Shown here piece by piece: positions 32,427 to 41,032 of a stretch of DNA of 59,829 bases. Position 1 is the first letter of the stretch, and each line of letters begins with the position of its first letter. The stretch comes from Bacteroidales bacterium UBA4179. GTDB taxonomy: Bacteria; Bacteroidota; Bacteroidia; Bacteroidales; Dysgonomonadaceae. The stretch is taken from positions 1 to 59,829 of the forward strand of contig DFUT01000031.1 of the NCBI GenBank assembly GCA_002381125.1, in the 5' to 3' direction. A model generated the notes under the pieces. It did not search any database. It had not been told where the DNA came from and saw nothing but the letters and a program-made list of their open reading frames with translations. The position numbers and the translations under genes were made by a program.

Positions 32427-33539
32427 ATGAATCATCCCCCATTATACATACGCCGTTCGTTACTGCCACTGTCGTGGCTGTATGGAATCGGAGTGAATCT
32501 GCGAAATAAACTATACGATGCTCATATTTTAAAACAAAAAAAATACGACATCCCTGTTATTTGCGTAGGAAATCTCACCGTAGGGGGTACGGGAAAAACG
32601 CCTCATATCGAATACTTGGTTAAATTACTTTCCACAAAATATAAGGTGTGTGTTTTAAGCAGAGGATATAAACGAAAAAGCCGAGGATTTGTAGAAGTTG
32701 AGCCCGATTCCGGCGTCGAAGAAGTGGGGGATGAGCCGTTGCAGATCAAACAAAAGTTTCCCGAAACATTGGTTGTGGTAGATAAAAACCGAAACAAAGC
32801 CATCGAAAAAATAATGGAAATGCCGGAAGACAAAAAACCGGATGTAATTCTGATGGATGACGGTTATCAGCATCGTTCGGTAATCCCTTCGCTTTCCATT
32901 TTGCTGGTTGACAGCAACCGCCCAATTTTTGAAGACAAACTGTTGCCGGCAGGAAACTTGCGTGAACCATTTTCGGAAAAGGCAAGGGCATCCATCGTAT
33001 TGGTAACCAAATGCAATCCTAAGATGCGCCCTCTCGACTTCCGCATTTACACCAATGGCTTGGATTTATTCCCTTATCAATCCTTATATTTCACCTCATT
33101 CGATTACGGCGACCTCAAACCGGTGTTCCCTGAATTTCAATCGGAAGAAATCATGCTCGACGATCTGCGCAAAAAACACGTTATCTTGGTTACCGGTATC
33201 GCATCACCACAGCCATTGATCGATAAGCTGGAAAAAAAGACCTATAATCTTTATCCGCTTCTCTTCGGCGATCACCATCAGTTCAATAAAAAAGATATCG
33301 AAACAATAAAAAAACGTCTAAACAGTATCGACAAAGAAGATAAAATAATCGTCACAACAGAGAAAGATACCATGCGTTTCAAAACATTAGAAACATTGGA
33401 TGATAACATCAAATCCATTCTCTACTATATTCCTGTTGAGGTAAAATTCATCAAAAAATCGGAAAAAGAGTCTTTCAATAAAAAAATTCACAATCATGTT
33501 AGAAAATATCAGGCAAACAAGCAATTATCTAAAAAGTAA
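32427..33539 (+). CDS. lpxK: Tetraacyldisaccharide 4'-kinase
   Basis: 370 residues. It phosphorylates the 4'-position of the lipid A disaccharide at the inner membrane. The P-loop is VGNLTVGGTGKTPHIEYLV, followed by 'VCVLSRGYKRKSRGFVEV' and 'DVILMDDGYQHRSV', with catalytic Asp residues in the last. Length is typical. It shows that the organism makes lipid A. The last 44 bp overlap punA. Confidence 0.94.
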   Translation: MNHPPLYIRRSLLPLSWLYGIGVNLRNKLYDAHILKQKKYDIPVICVGNLTVGGTGKTPHIEYLVKLLSTKYKVCVLSRGYKRKSRGFVEVEPDSGVEEVGDEPLQIKQKFPETLVVVDKNRNKAIEKIMEMPEDKKPDVILMDDGYQHRSVIPSLSILLVDSNRPIFEDKLLPAGNLREPFSEKARASIVLVTKCNPKMRPLDFRIYTNGLDLFPYQSLYFTSFDYGDLKPVFPEFQSEEIMLDDLRKKHVILVTGIASPQPLIDKLEKKTYNLYPLLFGDHHQFNKKDIETIKKRLNSIDKEDKIIVTTEKDTMRFKTLETLDDNIKSILYYIPVEVKFIKKSEKESFNKKIHNHVRKYQANKQLSKK

Positions 33540-34308
33540 AATTGAAGAAATCCCCAATACCGCCATTATACTTGGCACCGGCCTCGGAGAATTGGTTCAT
33601 GAAATCGACAACAAACAAATAATTCCCTATACGGAAATCCCCAATTTCCCCGTTTCCACGGTCGAAGGACACAGCGGAAACCTGATTGTCGGTACATTAG
33701 GAGGAAAGAAAATACTGGCTATGCAAGGACGTTTTCATTACTACGAAGGGTACTCCATGCAGCAGGTCACTTTCCCTATCCGCATTTTTCAAGCTCTAGG
33801 AATACAATATCTTTTCGTATCCAACGCAGCAGGAGGCATGAATCCGACTTTCGATATCGGCGACATCATGCTCATCGAAGATCATATCAACCTGTTCCCC
33901 GAGCATCCGCTCCGCGGAAAAAATTACGACGAGCTGGGACCACGTTTCCCGGATATGAGTGAGGCCTACGACAAAAAATTACGCCTAATGGCAATGGAGG
34001 TTGCCAAAGAAAAAAATATTAAACTTCAACACGGCGTATACGTGGGCGTACAAGGTCCCACTTTTGAAACTCCTGCCGAATATTATTTTTTCCGCATCAT
34101 CGGGGGCGATGCCGTTGGCATGTCTACCGTTCCCGAAGTGATTGTGGCCAATCATGCAAAAATGAAAGTACTGGCCTTTTCCATCATTACCGACTTGGGG
34201 GTCATCGGCAAAATAATAGAAGTATCGCATGAAGATGTGCAAGAAGCAGCAAAACTTGCTCAACCGAAAATAGCCGCCATCATGCGCGAAATCATCCAAA
34301 AAATTTAA
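33496..34308 (+). CDS. punA: Purine nucleoside phosphorylase
   Basis: 270 residues of the trimeric PNP family. It cleaves inosine/guanosine with phosphate. Motifs are ILGTGLGELVHEI, VEGHSGNLIVG with the phosphate-site His, 'QGRFHYYEGYSM', 'FVSNAAGGMNP', and 'GPTFETPAEYYFFRIIGGDAVGMSTVPE' with the purine-site Glu. The start at 33496 lies inside lpxK and is supported because family similarity begins at the first residues (MLENIRQTSNYLKSKI). Confidence 0.94.
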   Translation: MLENIRQTSNYLKSKIEEIPNTAIILGTGLGELVHEIDNKQIIPYTEIPNFPVSTVEGHSGNLIVGTLGGKKILAMQGRFHYYEGYSMQQVTFPIRIFQALGIQYLFVSNAAGGMNPTFDIGDIMLIEDHINLFPEHPLRGKNYDELGPRFPDMSEAYDKKLRLMAMEVAKEKNIKLQHGVYVGVQGPTFETPAEYYFFRIIGGDAVGMSTVPEVIVANHAKMKVLAFSIITDLGVIGKIIEVSHEDVQEAAKLAQPKIAAIMREIIQKI

Positions 34309-34327
34309 CAAAAAGCATTTTTAATTT

Positions 34328-35353
34328 ATGCAGCGAACAGAAATAGCGACATTGGGGGAGTTCGGCTTGATCGAACATCTCACCAACGATATACAACTCA
34401 CTCAAAAAACTTCGGTAAAAGGCGTTGGCGACGATGCAGCCGTAATCGACAATACCGATAAAAAGACCTTGGTGGCAACCGATATTTTGCTGGAAGGCAT
34501 TCATTTCGATCTTACCTATGTACCCCTGAAACATTTGGGATACAAAGCGGCGATCGTCAATTTTTCGGACATCTATGCTATGAACGGAACGCCACAACAA
34601 ATCGTGGTTTCTCTGGGTATTTCAAACCGTTTTTGCGTAGAAGACGTAGATGCATTGTATGAAGGAATAAAACTTGCCTGCAAAATGTACGACGTTGACC
34701 TTGTGGGTGGCGACACCTCATCGTCACTTACCGGTTTAACCATCAACGTTGCCTGTATCGGTTATGCCGACGAGAATCAAATTGTTTACCGCAATGGCGC
34801 AAAAAATACCGACTTGATTTTTGTTTCCGGAGATCTCGGAGCTGCTTACATGGGGTTGCAACTCTTGGAACGCGAAAAACTCGTTTTTGATGGGCAACCC
34901 GATTTTCAACCCGATTTTGCGGGAAAAGAATATCTGCTTGAACGCCAACTCAAACCCGAAGCACGAAAAGACATCGTGAAATTATTGGCAGAGAACCGTA
35001 TCACACCCACTGCCATGATCGACATTTCAGATGGTTTGGCTTCCGATATGTTGCACATTTGCAAACAAAGCAAAGTGGGTTGCGTCATCTACGAAGAACG
35101 AATTCCAATTGATTATCAAACTGCCTTAATGGCCGAAACATTCAATATAAATGTCACTACCGTAGCCATGAATGGCGGCGAGGATTACGAACTGTTGTTT
35201 ACCGTCCCTTTAAGTTTGCATGAGCAAATTTCCGCCTTACCGGGCATCCATCTTATCGGTCATATCACACCTGAAGAAAACGGATGCAACCTCATCACAC
35301 GCGATGGACAAGAGATGCAGTTGAGAGCACAAGGATGGGATCCACTTGCGTAA
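34328..35353 (+). CDS. thiL: Thiamine-monophosphate kinase
   Basis: 341 residues of the PurM/ThiL ATP-grasp-like superfamily. It phosphorylates thiamine monophosphate to the diphosphate cofactor. Recognised from 'VKGVGDDAAVID', 'ATDILLEGIHFDL', 'AAIVNFSDIYAMNG', 'DLVGGDTSSS' and 'AMIDISDGLASDMLHIC', each with metal-binding Asp residues. The product, TPP, is used by the Kor, Ior and E1 enzymes encoded in this window, though the operon link is with lipid and purine genes. Confidence 0.94.
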   Translation: MQRTEIATLGEFGLIEHLTNDIQLTQKTSVKGVGDDAAVIDNTDKKTLVATDILLEGIHFDLTYVPLKHLGYKAAIVNFSDIYAMNGTPQQIVVSLGISNRFCVEDVDALYEGIKLACKMYDVDLVGGDTSSSLTGLTINVACIGYADENQIVYRNGAKNTDLIFVSGDLGAAYMGLQLLEREKLVFDGQPDFQPDFAGKEYLLERQLKPEARKDIVKLLAENRITPTAMIDISDGLASDMLHICKQSKVGCVIYEERIPIDYQTALMAETFNINVTTVAMNGGEDYELLFTVPLSLHEQISALPGIHLIGHITPEENGCNLITRDGQEMQLRAQGWDPLA

Positions 35354-35394
35354 AAGGGAGTACAATTTTTTTCTTGTTTTTTTGCGAGACAAGT

Positions 35395-35425
35395 TTTGAA
35401 ATTGTAAAAAAATCTCCTATCTTTG
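35395..35425 (+). promoter_or_regulatory. Promoter for tRNA-Phe
   Basis: A -33 TTTG (35395-35398) and -7 TATCTTTG (35418-35425) are separated by 19 bases, 20 bases before the mature tRNA 5' end. It closely matches the consensus, as expected for a stable RNA. Confidence 0.75.
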
Positions 35426-35444
35426 CACTCGCTAAATTAAAGAA

Positions 35445-35517
35445 GGTGCCATAGCTCAGTCGGTAGAGCAAAGGACTGAAAATCCTTGTGTCCCTGGTTC
35501 GATTCCCGGTGGCACCA
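35445..35517 (+). tRNA. tRNA-Phe (anticodon GAA)
   Basis: A 73-nt cloverleaf: acceptor GGTGCCA/TGGCACC, D-stem GCTC/GAGC, anticodon stem AAGGA/TCCTT with loop CTGAAAA (anticodon GAA), and a T-arm with TTCGATT loop. The T-stem CCTGG/CCCGG has one central U-C mismatch (35495/35507). The 3' CCA is not encoded: the discriminator A is followed by CTT. It has its own promoter and terminator. Confidence 0.95.
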
Positions 35518-35526
35518 CTTGCAGCA

Positions 35527-35563
35527 AAACGCTTAAAAATTAATTTTTAAGCGTTTATTTTTT
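35527..35563 (+). terminator. Terminator after tRNA-Phe
   Basis: A perfect 30-nt palindrome (AAACGCTTAAAAATT and its complement, 35527-35556) followed by a T-run. Because it is fully symmetrical with an A-tract on the left, it can also end leftward transcription of the lplA operon, whose last stop is at 35610. Confidence 0.8.
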
Positions 35564-35609
35564 TATGCCGACGAACACCATCATCGATGTCTTCATCCGT
35601 AGTGAGGGT

Positions 35610-36347
35610 TCACATCTTGAAATTCCACTCTCGCAGCGCATATTTATTCCTGCTAAGCCTATCGATATGCGTTTTATCCTCAAACAATAAAGGTGAAAGC
35701 CTCTCCACATTACAATAACCAAGTATGGCTTTTGTAAAAGAAAGAAAAAAATCGACTGTAGATAAGGTTTTTCCTGAAGCCTCTTCACAAAAACTACGAA
35801 TATTTTTCACCGGTGAAGGGACAGAAGGCGTTGCTTTTTTGCAAGTAATTTCGAAAGGTGGCGTTAATGATTTTTGTAATTGTTCTAAATCGACATCGTA
35901 AAGTAGCGTGCCATGATGCAACTCTCTGCCCCTCGATACATGTGAAGCCGTTCCCGATATCTTATGACCATCGGCAAGCCAAAGGTCTTTTCGCTTCCCG
36001 ATTTTCACAGGAATTCCCATAAAATTCAGAGCAAAAACCACCGGCTGCAAAAAATGGGGACTTAACGGAGAAATGCCTTTTTCCCTATTAAAAATGAAAC
36101 AGTAATTCAAATTTCCCTCATCATGATAAACGGCACCCCCACCCGATAACCTTCGTACGATGGGAATACCGTTAGCACTACAAAAATCCATATCTGCCTC
36201 ATTTGCCACAGCCTGATTCGACCCGATGATCACACTTGGCTTATTTACATAAAGAAAAAGATATTCCTCACAATTGGCCGAGAAAAAATATTCTTCGGCT
36301 GCTAAGTTAAATTCAGGTATTGTGTATGGAGAGAAAACAATCTGCAT
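35610..36347 (-). CDS. lplA: Lipoate-protein ligase A-like enzyme, catalytic domain only
   Basis: 245 residues. It attaches lipoate to the lipoyl lysine of E2 proteins. The catalytic fold shows RRLSGGGAVYHDEGNLNY (65-82) and the active-site lysine K129 in ADGHKISGTASH, ending in 'NKYALREWNF', which is where the large domain of E. coli LplA ends. The ~90-residue C-terminal cap domain is missing, so the enzyme may need another activation route, or may behave as a transferase. It is the last gene of the leftward operon encoding an E2 with one lipoyl domain, its obvious client. Confidence 0.85.
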   Translation of the reverse strand: MQIVFSPYTIPEFNLAAEEYFFSANCEEYLFLYVNKPSVIIGSNQAVANEADMDFCSANGIPIVRRLSGGGAVYHDEGNLNYCFIFNREKGISPLSPHFLQPVVFALNFMGIPVKIGKRKDLWLADGHKISGTASHVSRGRELHHGTLLYDVDLEQLQKSLTPPFEITCKKATPSVPSPVKNIRSFCEEASGKTLSTVDFFLSFTKAILGYCNVERLSPLLFEDKTHIDRLSRNKYALREWNFKM

Positions 36348-36377
36348 AAAAAGGCACCTGACTTTTTTATTTTCCTC

Positions 36378-37676
36378 TCATTTTACATTAAATGCTACTT
36401 TCAAATCTTCTATTTCCTCGTCACTAATAGGACAAAGAGGACCGAGAGCTGAAGCCATCACGAGCGAATTTGCCGAAAATTCAGCCACTTCCAAATAATC
36501 GAAAGTGTTCAGCAATTTGTCACCCGTAACAAATACGCTATCGTTTTCCACCAAAATAACTTTGTTGTGATTGAACATTTCCGCCACACCATCGATATCG
36601 TTATAAATTAAACCGAAAGGAATGGACGGAACATCTTGAAGAAAAATCCAGCTTTCAGGAATGGTACGCACGTCGAATTTCGTACCGGTTATGGCATGTG
36701 CCATCAGATTAACCGGTTGTGTGCAAATAATTGAATTGATATGCGGATTCAATTGATATATGCGTTGATGCAAGGCTACAGCCCGACTTGGTGTTTTCCC
36801 TGCCTCGGCCATTCCTTTCTTTATCTGTACGATATCTTCCGGAACAATATCCCAACGTGCCACATTCCTCGGCGTAATCAGAAAATCATCGCCACGCCAA
36901 CGCACCGATACCGTTCCGTACGTTGAAATCATGAGACCCTGATCGCATGCTCTACGAATAATTTTCACCATCTCCGAACGCAAAGCCCGCTCGTCCGAGG
37001 GGTAATCGATATCCATAAAATAAGGGATATTGGTAGGAATATGATTGACATATTTTGCTATTTGTTCGTCAGACAAATAATTCACCTCACCTAATCGCTT
37101 GGCATTTACTATGGTGCGACAACAAAATTCGAGCGTCTCAAAACGTTGATAAGCATCCATCATGTCAATACCTCCCAAAACAACCCCATGATTTTCCATA
37201 ATCACTGCTTTATACTGGGGGTTTTTGAATTCGCTGGCAATTTTCTTTCCCAGCTCTTCACTGCCGGGTGTTCCATAGGGTGCAAAACCGATATCGCCAC
37301 ATATGTTATGGGCTTGAGGAATAATTTTTGTATCGGGTACTTTGTGCGCAATGCTGAACGCCACAAGTGCAGGAGGATGAGCATGAATAATTGCAGTTAA
37401 CTCCGGACGGGTTTCATAGATTGCCTTATGAAATGGCAACTCAGAGGAAGGTTTGTGTGGACCAATAACCGTGCCGTCTTTTTTCACACACATGATATCT
37501 TTGGGAGTCAACGAACCTTTGTCTACCCCGGAGGGAGTGATCCAAATATCGCCGTTGTCGTCCCTAATAGAAACATTTCCACCGGAAGTTGTAGTCATAC
37601 CACTCCGGTAAATTCTTCCGATGATCACATTGATCTGTTCCACCGGATGCATCAGTTTAACATCTAATTGTTTCAT
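36378..37676 (-). CDS. Tandem class II aldolase-like protein, second domain lacking catalytic residues
   Basis: 432 residues made of two class II aldolase/adducin domains. Domain 1 (about 10-205) is intact: phosphate-loop SGGN (31-34), catalytic Glu79 (SSELPFH), zinc ligands H98 and H100 (IIHAHPPA) and H163 (MENHGVVLG). Domain 2 (about 230-425) aligns segment by segment but reads SRAV, IICTQPV and VENDSVF at those sites, so every metal ligand is lost. Family members cleave L-fuculose- or L-rhamnulose-1-phosphate, or epimerise sugar phosphates. Set beside rhamnose genes, domain 1 is a candidate rhamnulose-1-phosphate aldolase. The start at 37676 replaces a TTG at 37688. Confidence 0.85.
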   Translation of the reverse strand: MKQLDVKLMHPVEQINVIIGRIYRSGMTTTSGGNVSIRDDNGDIWITPSGVDKGSLTPKDIMCVKKDGTVIGPHKPSSELPFHKAIYETRPELTAIIHAHPPALVAFSIAHKVPDTKIIPQAHNICGDIGFAPYGTPGSEELGKKIASEFKNPQYKAVIMENHGVVLGGIDMMDAYQRFETLEFCCRTIVNAKRLGEVNYLSDEQIAKYVNHIPTNIPYFMDIDYPSDERALRSEMVKIIRRACDQGLMISTYGTVSVRWRGDDFLITPRNVARWDIVPEDIVQIKKGMAEAGKTPSRAVALHQRIYQLNPHINSIICTQPVNLMAHAITGTKFDVRTIPESWIFLQDVPSIPFGLIYNDIDGVAEMFNHNKVILVENDSVFVTGDKLLNTFDYLEVAEFSANSLVMASALGPLCPISDEEIEDLKVAFNVK

Positions 37677-37698
37677 ATTCTCTAACAAATAATCGAAT

Positions 37699-38976
37699 TT
37701 AACTCAGTTTATTCGCATTTTCCAACAAAAACGCTTCAGCTTCCACATTCCATAAGCCCTTATACTTATCACAAATGGACGCCAATTCTTTGAAAACCTC
37801 ATTGGTTTTACCCAATTCCGCAAAATCCGAGATTGCCGTCAAAGGCATGTTGATGTGGGTATAAATCAATTTCTTCCCTCCGGAAATTTCCGGCAAATGA
37901 AGAGTTGCTTCAGGTACGGCATTCAGCCCCCCAATATGAGTAATCAAACCCGCAGGATCCAGTCCCTTATTCATCATATCCAAGGCTTCCAGCATATCTT
38001 CGTTGTTCCCGCCACTAGTACCGACAACATGCGTATAGGCATAGTGAACATTGTAAAAATTCAACATAGCACTAAAATTCGGATCGCTTGGTCCTGCAAA
38101 AAAATTGAGACACCCGTCGAATCCGAGAATGGCGTCGGCTTGCTCAACAACCGACCTCACCGGAGCAAAAACAAATACATCATTATATCCTTCTCCATTG
38201 GTCAATGCTCTTAATTCTTCTACCGGATCTTGCATAACCGACGTATTGATATAGTGAAGTTCAATACCTCGTGAAGCAGCAAATTCTACGGTATAAAGCG
38301 AGGCAGCCCTGTCAAGACGCGCCTGATCGATATCGGTAACCACCAACAACGATGGGCGACGATCTTCCCTATGTAGCACAAAATTGATAGCGGCCAATCC
38401 CATTGGTCCCACACCGGCCAGAATGGCCATTTTTCCACCATCCACAATCTCCATTTTATGCACATAACTACCCGGTGTCAAATGATAATTGGCATGCATG
38501 GCGCCAATGACACACGAAAGAGGTTCGGCCAACGATGCCGGATAAAATCCTTCACCGCGATAAGGCAGCAAACAATTTCGCTCCATCACCTCATTGGGAA
38601 TAATCACATAAGTGGCGTCACCGCCAATATAAGAATAACTATATCCCGGTGCACTCAATATTCCCACGGGGCCATCTTCATAATTCAGCGCAGGCTGAAT
38701 GGAAAATTTATCACCAACTTTAAATCGATCTGCCCACTTCGAACCAATTTCAATCAACTCACCGGCAAATTCATGACCAATGATTACCGGATTCTCGGCA
38801 ACGTTATCGGGCACCCGCTTGTGGTCTGCTCCTTGAATGGCCGCTTTATAGGACGACATACACAACGAATCACAAATAACTTTAGCCAGAATCTCATCAT
38901 CTTTTATAGGCGGCAATTCAAATTCTTCCAACCGAAGATCATTCTTACCATACAAACGAACCGCTTTTGTTTTCAT
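37699..38976 (-). CDS. Zinc-dependent medium-chain dehydrogenase, sorbose-1-phosphate-reductase-like
   Basis: 425 residues of the MDR alcohol dehydrogenase superfamily. The catalytic zinc site is suggested by C39 (ICDSLCMSS), H68/E69 (IIGHEFAGEL) and the Glu in SLAEPLSCV. The Rossmann fold opens with AILAGVGPMGLAAINFV. There is no four-cysteine structural zinc loop. Length and several segments resemble L-sorbose-1-phosphate reductases, longer than typical alcohol dehydrogenases. Its substrate here is probably a sugar phosphate or a C3 aldehyde/alcohol of rhamnose breakdown, but that is inference. 22 bp upstream of the two-domain aldolase gene. Confidence 0.8.
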   Translation of the reverse strand: MKTKAVRLYGKNDLRLEEFELPPIKDDEILAKVICDSLCMSSYKAAIQGADHKRVPDNVAENPVIIGHEFAGELIEIGSKWADRFKVGDKFSIQPALNYEDGPVGILSAPGYSYSYIGGDATYVIIPNEVMERNCLLPYRGEGFYPASLAEPLSCVIGAMHANYHLTPGSYVHKMEIVDGGKMAILAGVGPMGLAAINFVLHREDRRPSLLVVTDIDQARLDRAASLYTVEFAASRGIELHYINTSVMQDPVEELRALTNGEGYNDVFVFAPVRSVVEQADAILGFDGCLNFFAGPSDPNFSAMLNFYNVHYAYTHVVGTSGGNNEDMLEALDMMNKGLDPAGLITHIGGLNAVPEATLHLPEISGGKKLIYTHINMPLTAISDFAELGKTNEVFKELASICDKYKGLWNVEAEAFLLENANKLS

Positions 38977-39064
38977 AAATTCTAAATCCCTAAAAAGGAT
39001 TTTTTATTTGTTGTTATTTTTACTGTATTAAATACTAAATAATTCTCTCTTTTAAAAGAACAAA

Positions 39065-41032
39065 CTAATTCAACATAACCTGCCCCCCGGTAACAGGCAA
39101 TGCCTGACCGGTTTCGCCACATTGTTCCATTAGATAAATCACTCCTTTGGCAACGTCTTCGGGTGAACAACCTTTCTTCATCGGTATTTGTGCCAAATAA
39201 TACGCTTTTACATCTTCTACTGTTTTTGCTCCGGGAACTTTACCGGCCTTCAAATACTGAACAAACAACCCATTATCGGGATCACTCCAAAGCGGCCCTT
39301 CGAAAAAATTTCCGGGACATACCGCATTCACCTTGATACGGAAAGGGGCTAATTCCAATGCAAACGACTGTGTCAAACCTATTCCTCCGAATTTCCCTCC
39401 GGCATAAGCAAAATTAGCCTTACTCCCTCTCAATCCCGATTTGGAATTAATCTGAATAATGTCGGCATAATAATCTTCAGAAGCATATTTTGTTTGCAGT
39501 TTCATCACTTTGCTTGCTACTTTTGCGCAGTAAAAATAGGCATTATAGTTTATTTTGGTTACAAAATCGAAAAATTCCGGCTCCATTTCGTCCAGCCCCC
39601 CTGCACGTAATACTCCGGCATTGCTGATAAAACAATCGATACCACCAAAATGACAAATAGTTTCATAAATGAGATTCTCAAGACTTGGAATTTCAGCAAC
39701 GTCGGTCTTCACAAAAAGCGCATGGTTACCCTTTCCCTTCAACAAAGAATTAAAATACTCCGTTGTCGATAAACCTTTTTCCTCATTTAAGTCGGCAACC
39801 ACAATATTGGCTCCTTCCAGCAATAAATTGCGGGAAATACCCTCACCGAAACCTTGTGCAGCACCCGTAACTACAATGGTTTTATTTTCAGCACGTCCAA
39901 TCTTTTCGGTTGACACAACCTTTCGACGATAATTTTCGGCTTCCCAATTATCGATAAAATCGATCTGCTCTGCCGTCATGGGATGTGCACCGCCAAAAGA
40001 CTGCGCCAAATAGGCAATCTTCATGACATCCTCAAAAACATCGAGAATGATCTCGCATTGTTTCGCATGATCTCCAACAGCTACAAGACCGATACCTTTT
40101 ATCAACAGCACTTTAGGTTGATATCCAAACTTTTCGACAAAAGTCGGAATAACCTTTTCGGCTTCGGTCAATACTTCATCGGGATTATCTTTATTAATAA
40201 AAAGGTAGTTCGATTTGCAATAAACAATTTCATCGGGGGTAAATGGCCGTGCAATATCCGTCTGATGGTCGATATGATCGCTGAAATAGGCAATTCGTTC
40301 GTTATTGCGCACTTTCAATGTCTTCAATTCGTTTTTCGACAACATCATTCGAATACCGGGCAGTACCTGTGACACACACCGGCAAACCGGCTTTTCGCCA
40401 TCGGGAAGAGGATTTTTTATCGCTTTTTCAAGCGTTGAAAAAATGTCTGCATAAAGCGCTTTGATTTCCTCCGTAGTGTCGGCAGCCACAAAAATGCCGT
40501 GATTCTGCAACCAGATAACATGCGGTTCTTCGTTATAAGTTGCCCGATAAGCTTTTAACTTCTCATCCACCTTCTTAAAGAGAACGTATCCCGGATCGGT
40601 ATATTCCACAAACAAAGCTTTCTCGCCGAAAAGTTTTCTCAGCTCACTTTCTGCATTTTGAGAACACATCAAGGCATTTACCAACGTTGGATGCAAATGA
40701 ACCACGTACGCATAACCGATGATATTATGCAGCGAAGTTTCCACTGAAGGGCGTTTGTCTTTGGTGAGGTTGGCCGCAGCCAAATCGTTTTTTACTTCTT
40801 CCTCGCGTTCAACAGGATTACTACTGTAAACCTTCTCCGACATCTCGTTCAATTTAGCCCTGTCAAGTATGGCAAATCCCTCCTCGGTTATCGTTGCGAG
40901 AGACGAGCCACTGGCCTTCACCCATATTTTTTCTGCATTTTTATAGGAGGTATTGCCTCCTCCGGCAATTACAAAACGATTGTCTCGTCCGTAAAATTGC
41001 GATATTTCGACAAGTTCTTCCAATTCTTTCAT
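39065..41032 (-). CDS. Bifunctional class II aldolase / short-chain dehydrogenase (RhaEW-like)
   Basis: 655 residues. The N-terminal aldolase domain (about 5-350) keeps E98 (SVETSLH), H112/H114 (VVHLHPTL) and H178 (LQNHGIF). The C-terminal SDR domain (about 383-655) has NAD motif TGAAQGFGEG (389-398), SNAGVL (470-475), Ser530/532 and the catalytic Y543-K547 pair (FAYAGGK). This fusion is known in bacteria as rhamnulose-1-phosphate aldolase plus L-lactaldehyde dehydrogenase, giving DHAP and lactate. That role fits the rhamnose kinase and isomerase across the promoter region. Its start overlaps the PHP gene stop (ATGA), so translation is probably coupled. Confidence 0.88.
   Translation of the reverse strand: MKELEELVEISQFYGRDNRFVIAGGGNTSYKNAEKIWVKASGSSLATITEEGFAILDRAKLNEMSEKVYSSNPVEREEEVKNDLAAANLTKDKRPSVETSLHNIIGYAYVVHLHPTLVNALMCSQNAESELRKLFGEKALFVEYTDPGYVLFKKVDEKLKAYRATYNEEPHVIWLQNHGIFVAADTTEEIKALYADIFSTLEKAIKNPLPDGEKPVCRCVSQVLPGIRMMLSKNELKTLKVRNNERIAYFSDHIDHQTDIARPFTPDEIVYCKSNYLFINKDNPDEVLTEAEKVIPTFVEKFGYQPKVLLIKGIGLVAVGDHAKQCEIILDVFEDVMKIAYLAQSFGGAHPMTAEQIDFIDNWEAENYRRKVVSTEKIGRAENKTIVVTGAAQGFGEGISRNLLLEGANIVVADLNEEKGLSTTEYFNSLLKGKGNHALFVKTDVAEIPSLENLIYETICHFGGIDCFISNAGVLRAGGLDEMEPEFFDFVTKINYNAYFYCAKVASKVMKLQTKYASEDYYADIIQINSKSGLRGSKANFAYAGGKFGGIGLTQSFALELAPFRIKVNAVCPGNFFEGPLWSDPDNGLFVQYLKAGKVPGAKTVEDVKAYYLAQIPMKKGCSPEDVAKGVIYLMEQCGETGQALPVTGGQVMLN

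Noticed and set aside
34309..34327. TPP riboswitch upstream of thiL
   Set aside because: The gap to punA is only 19 bases and contains no THI-box sequence.
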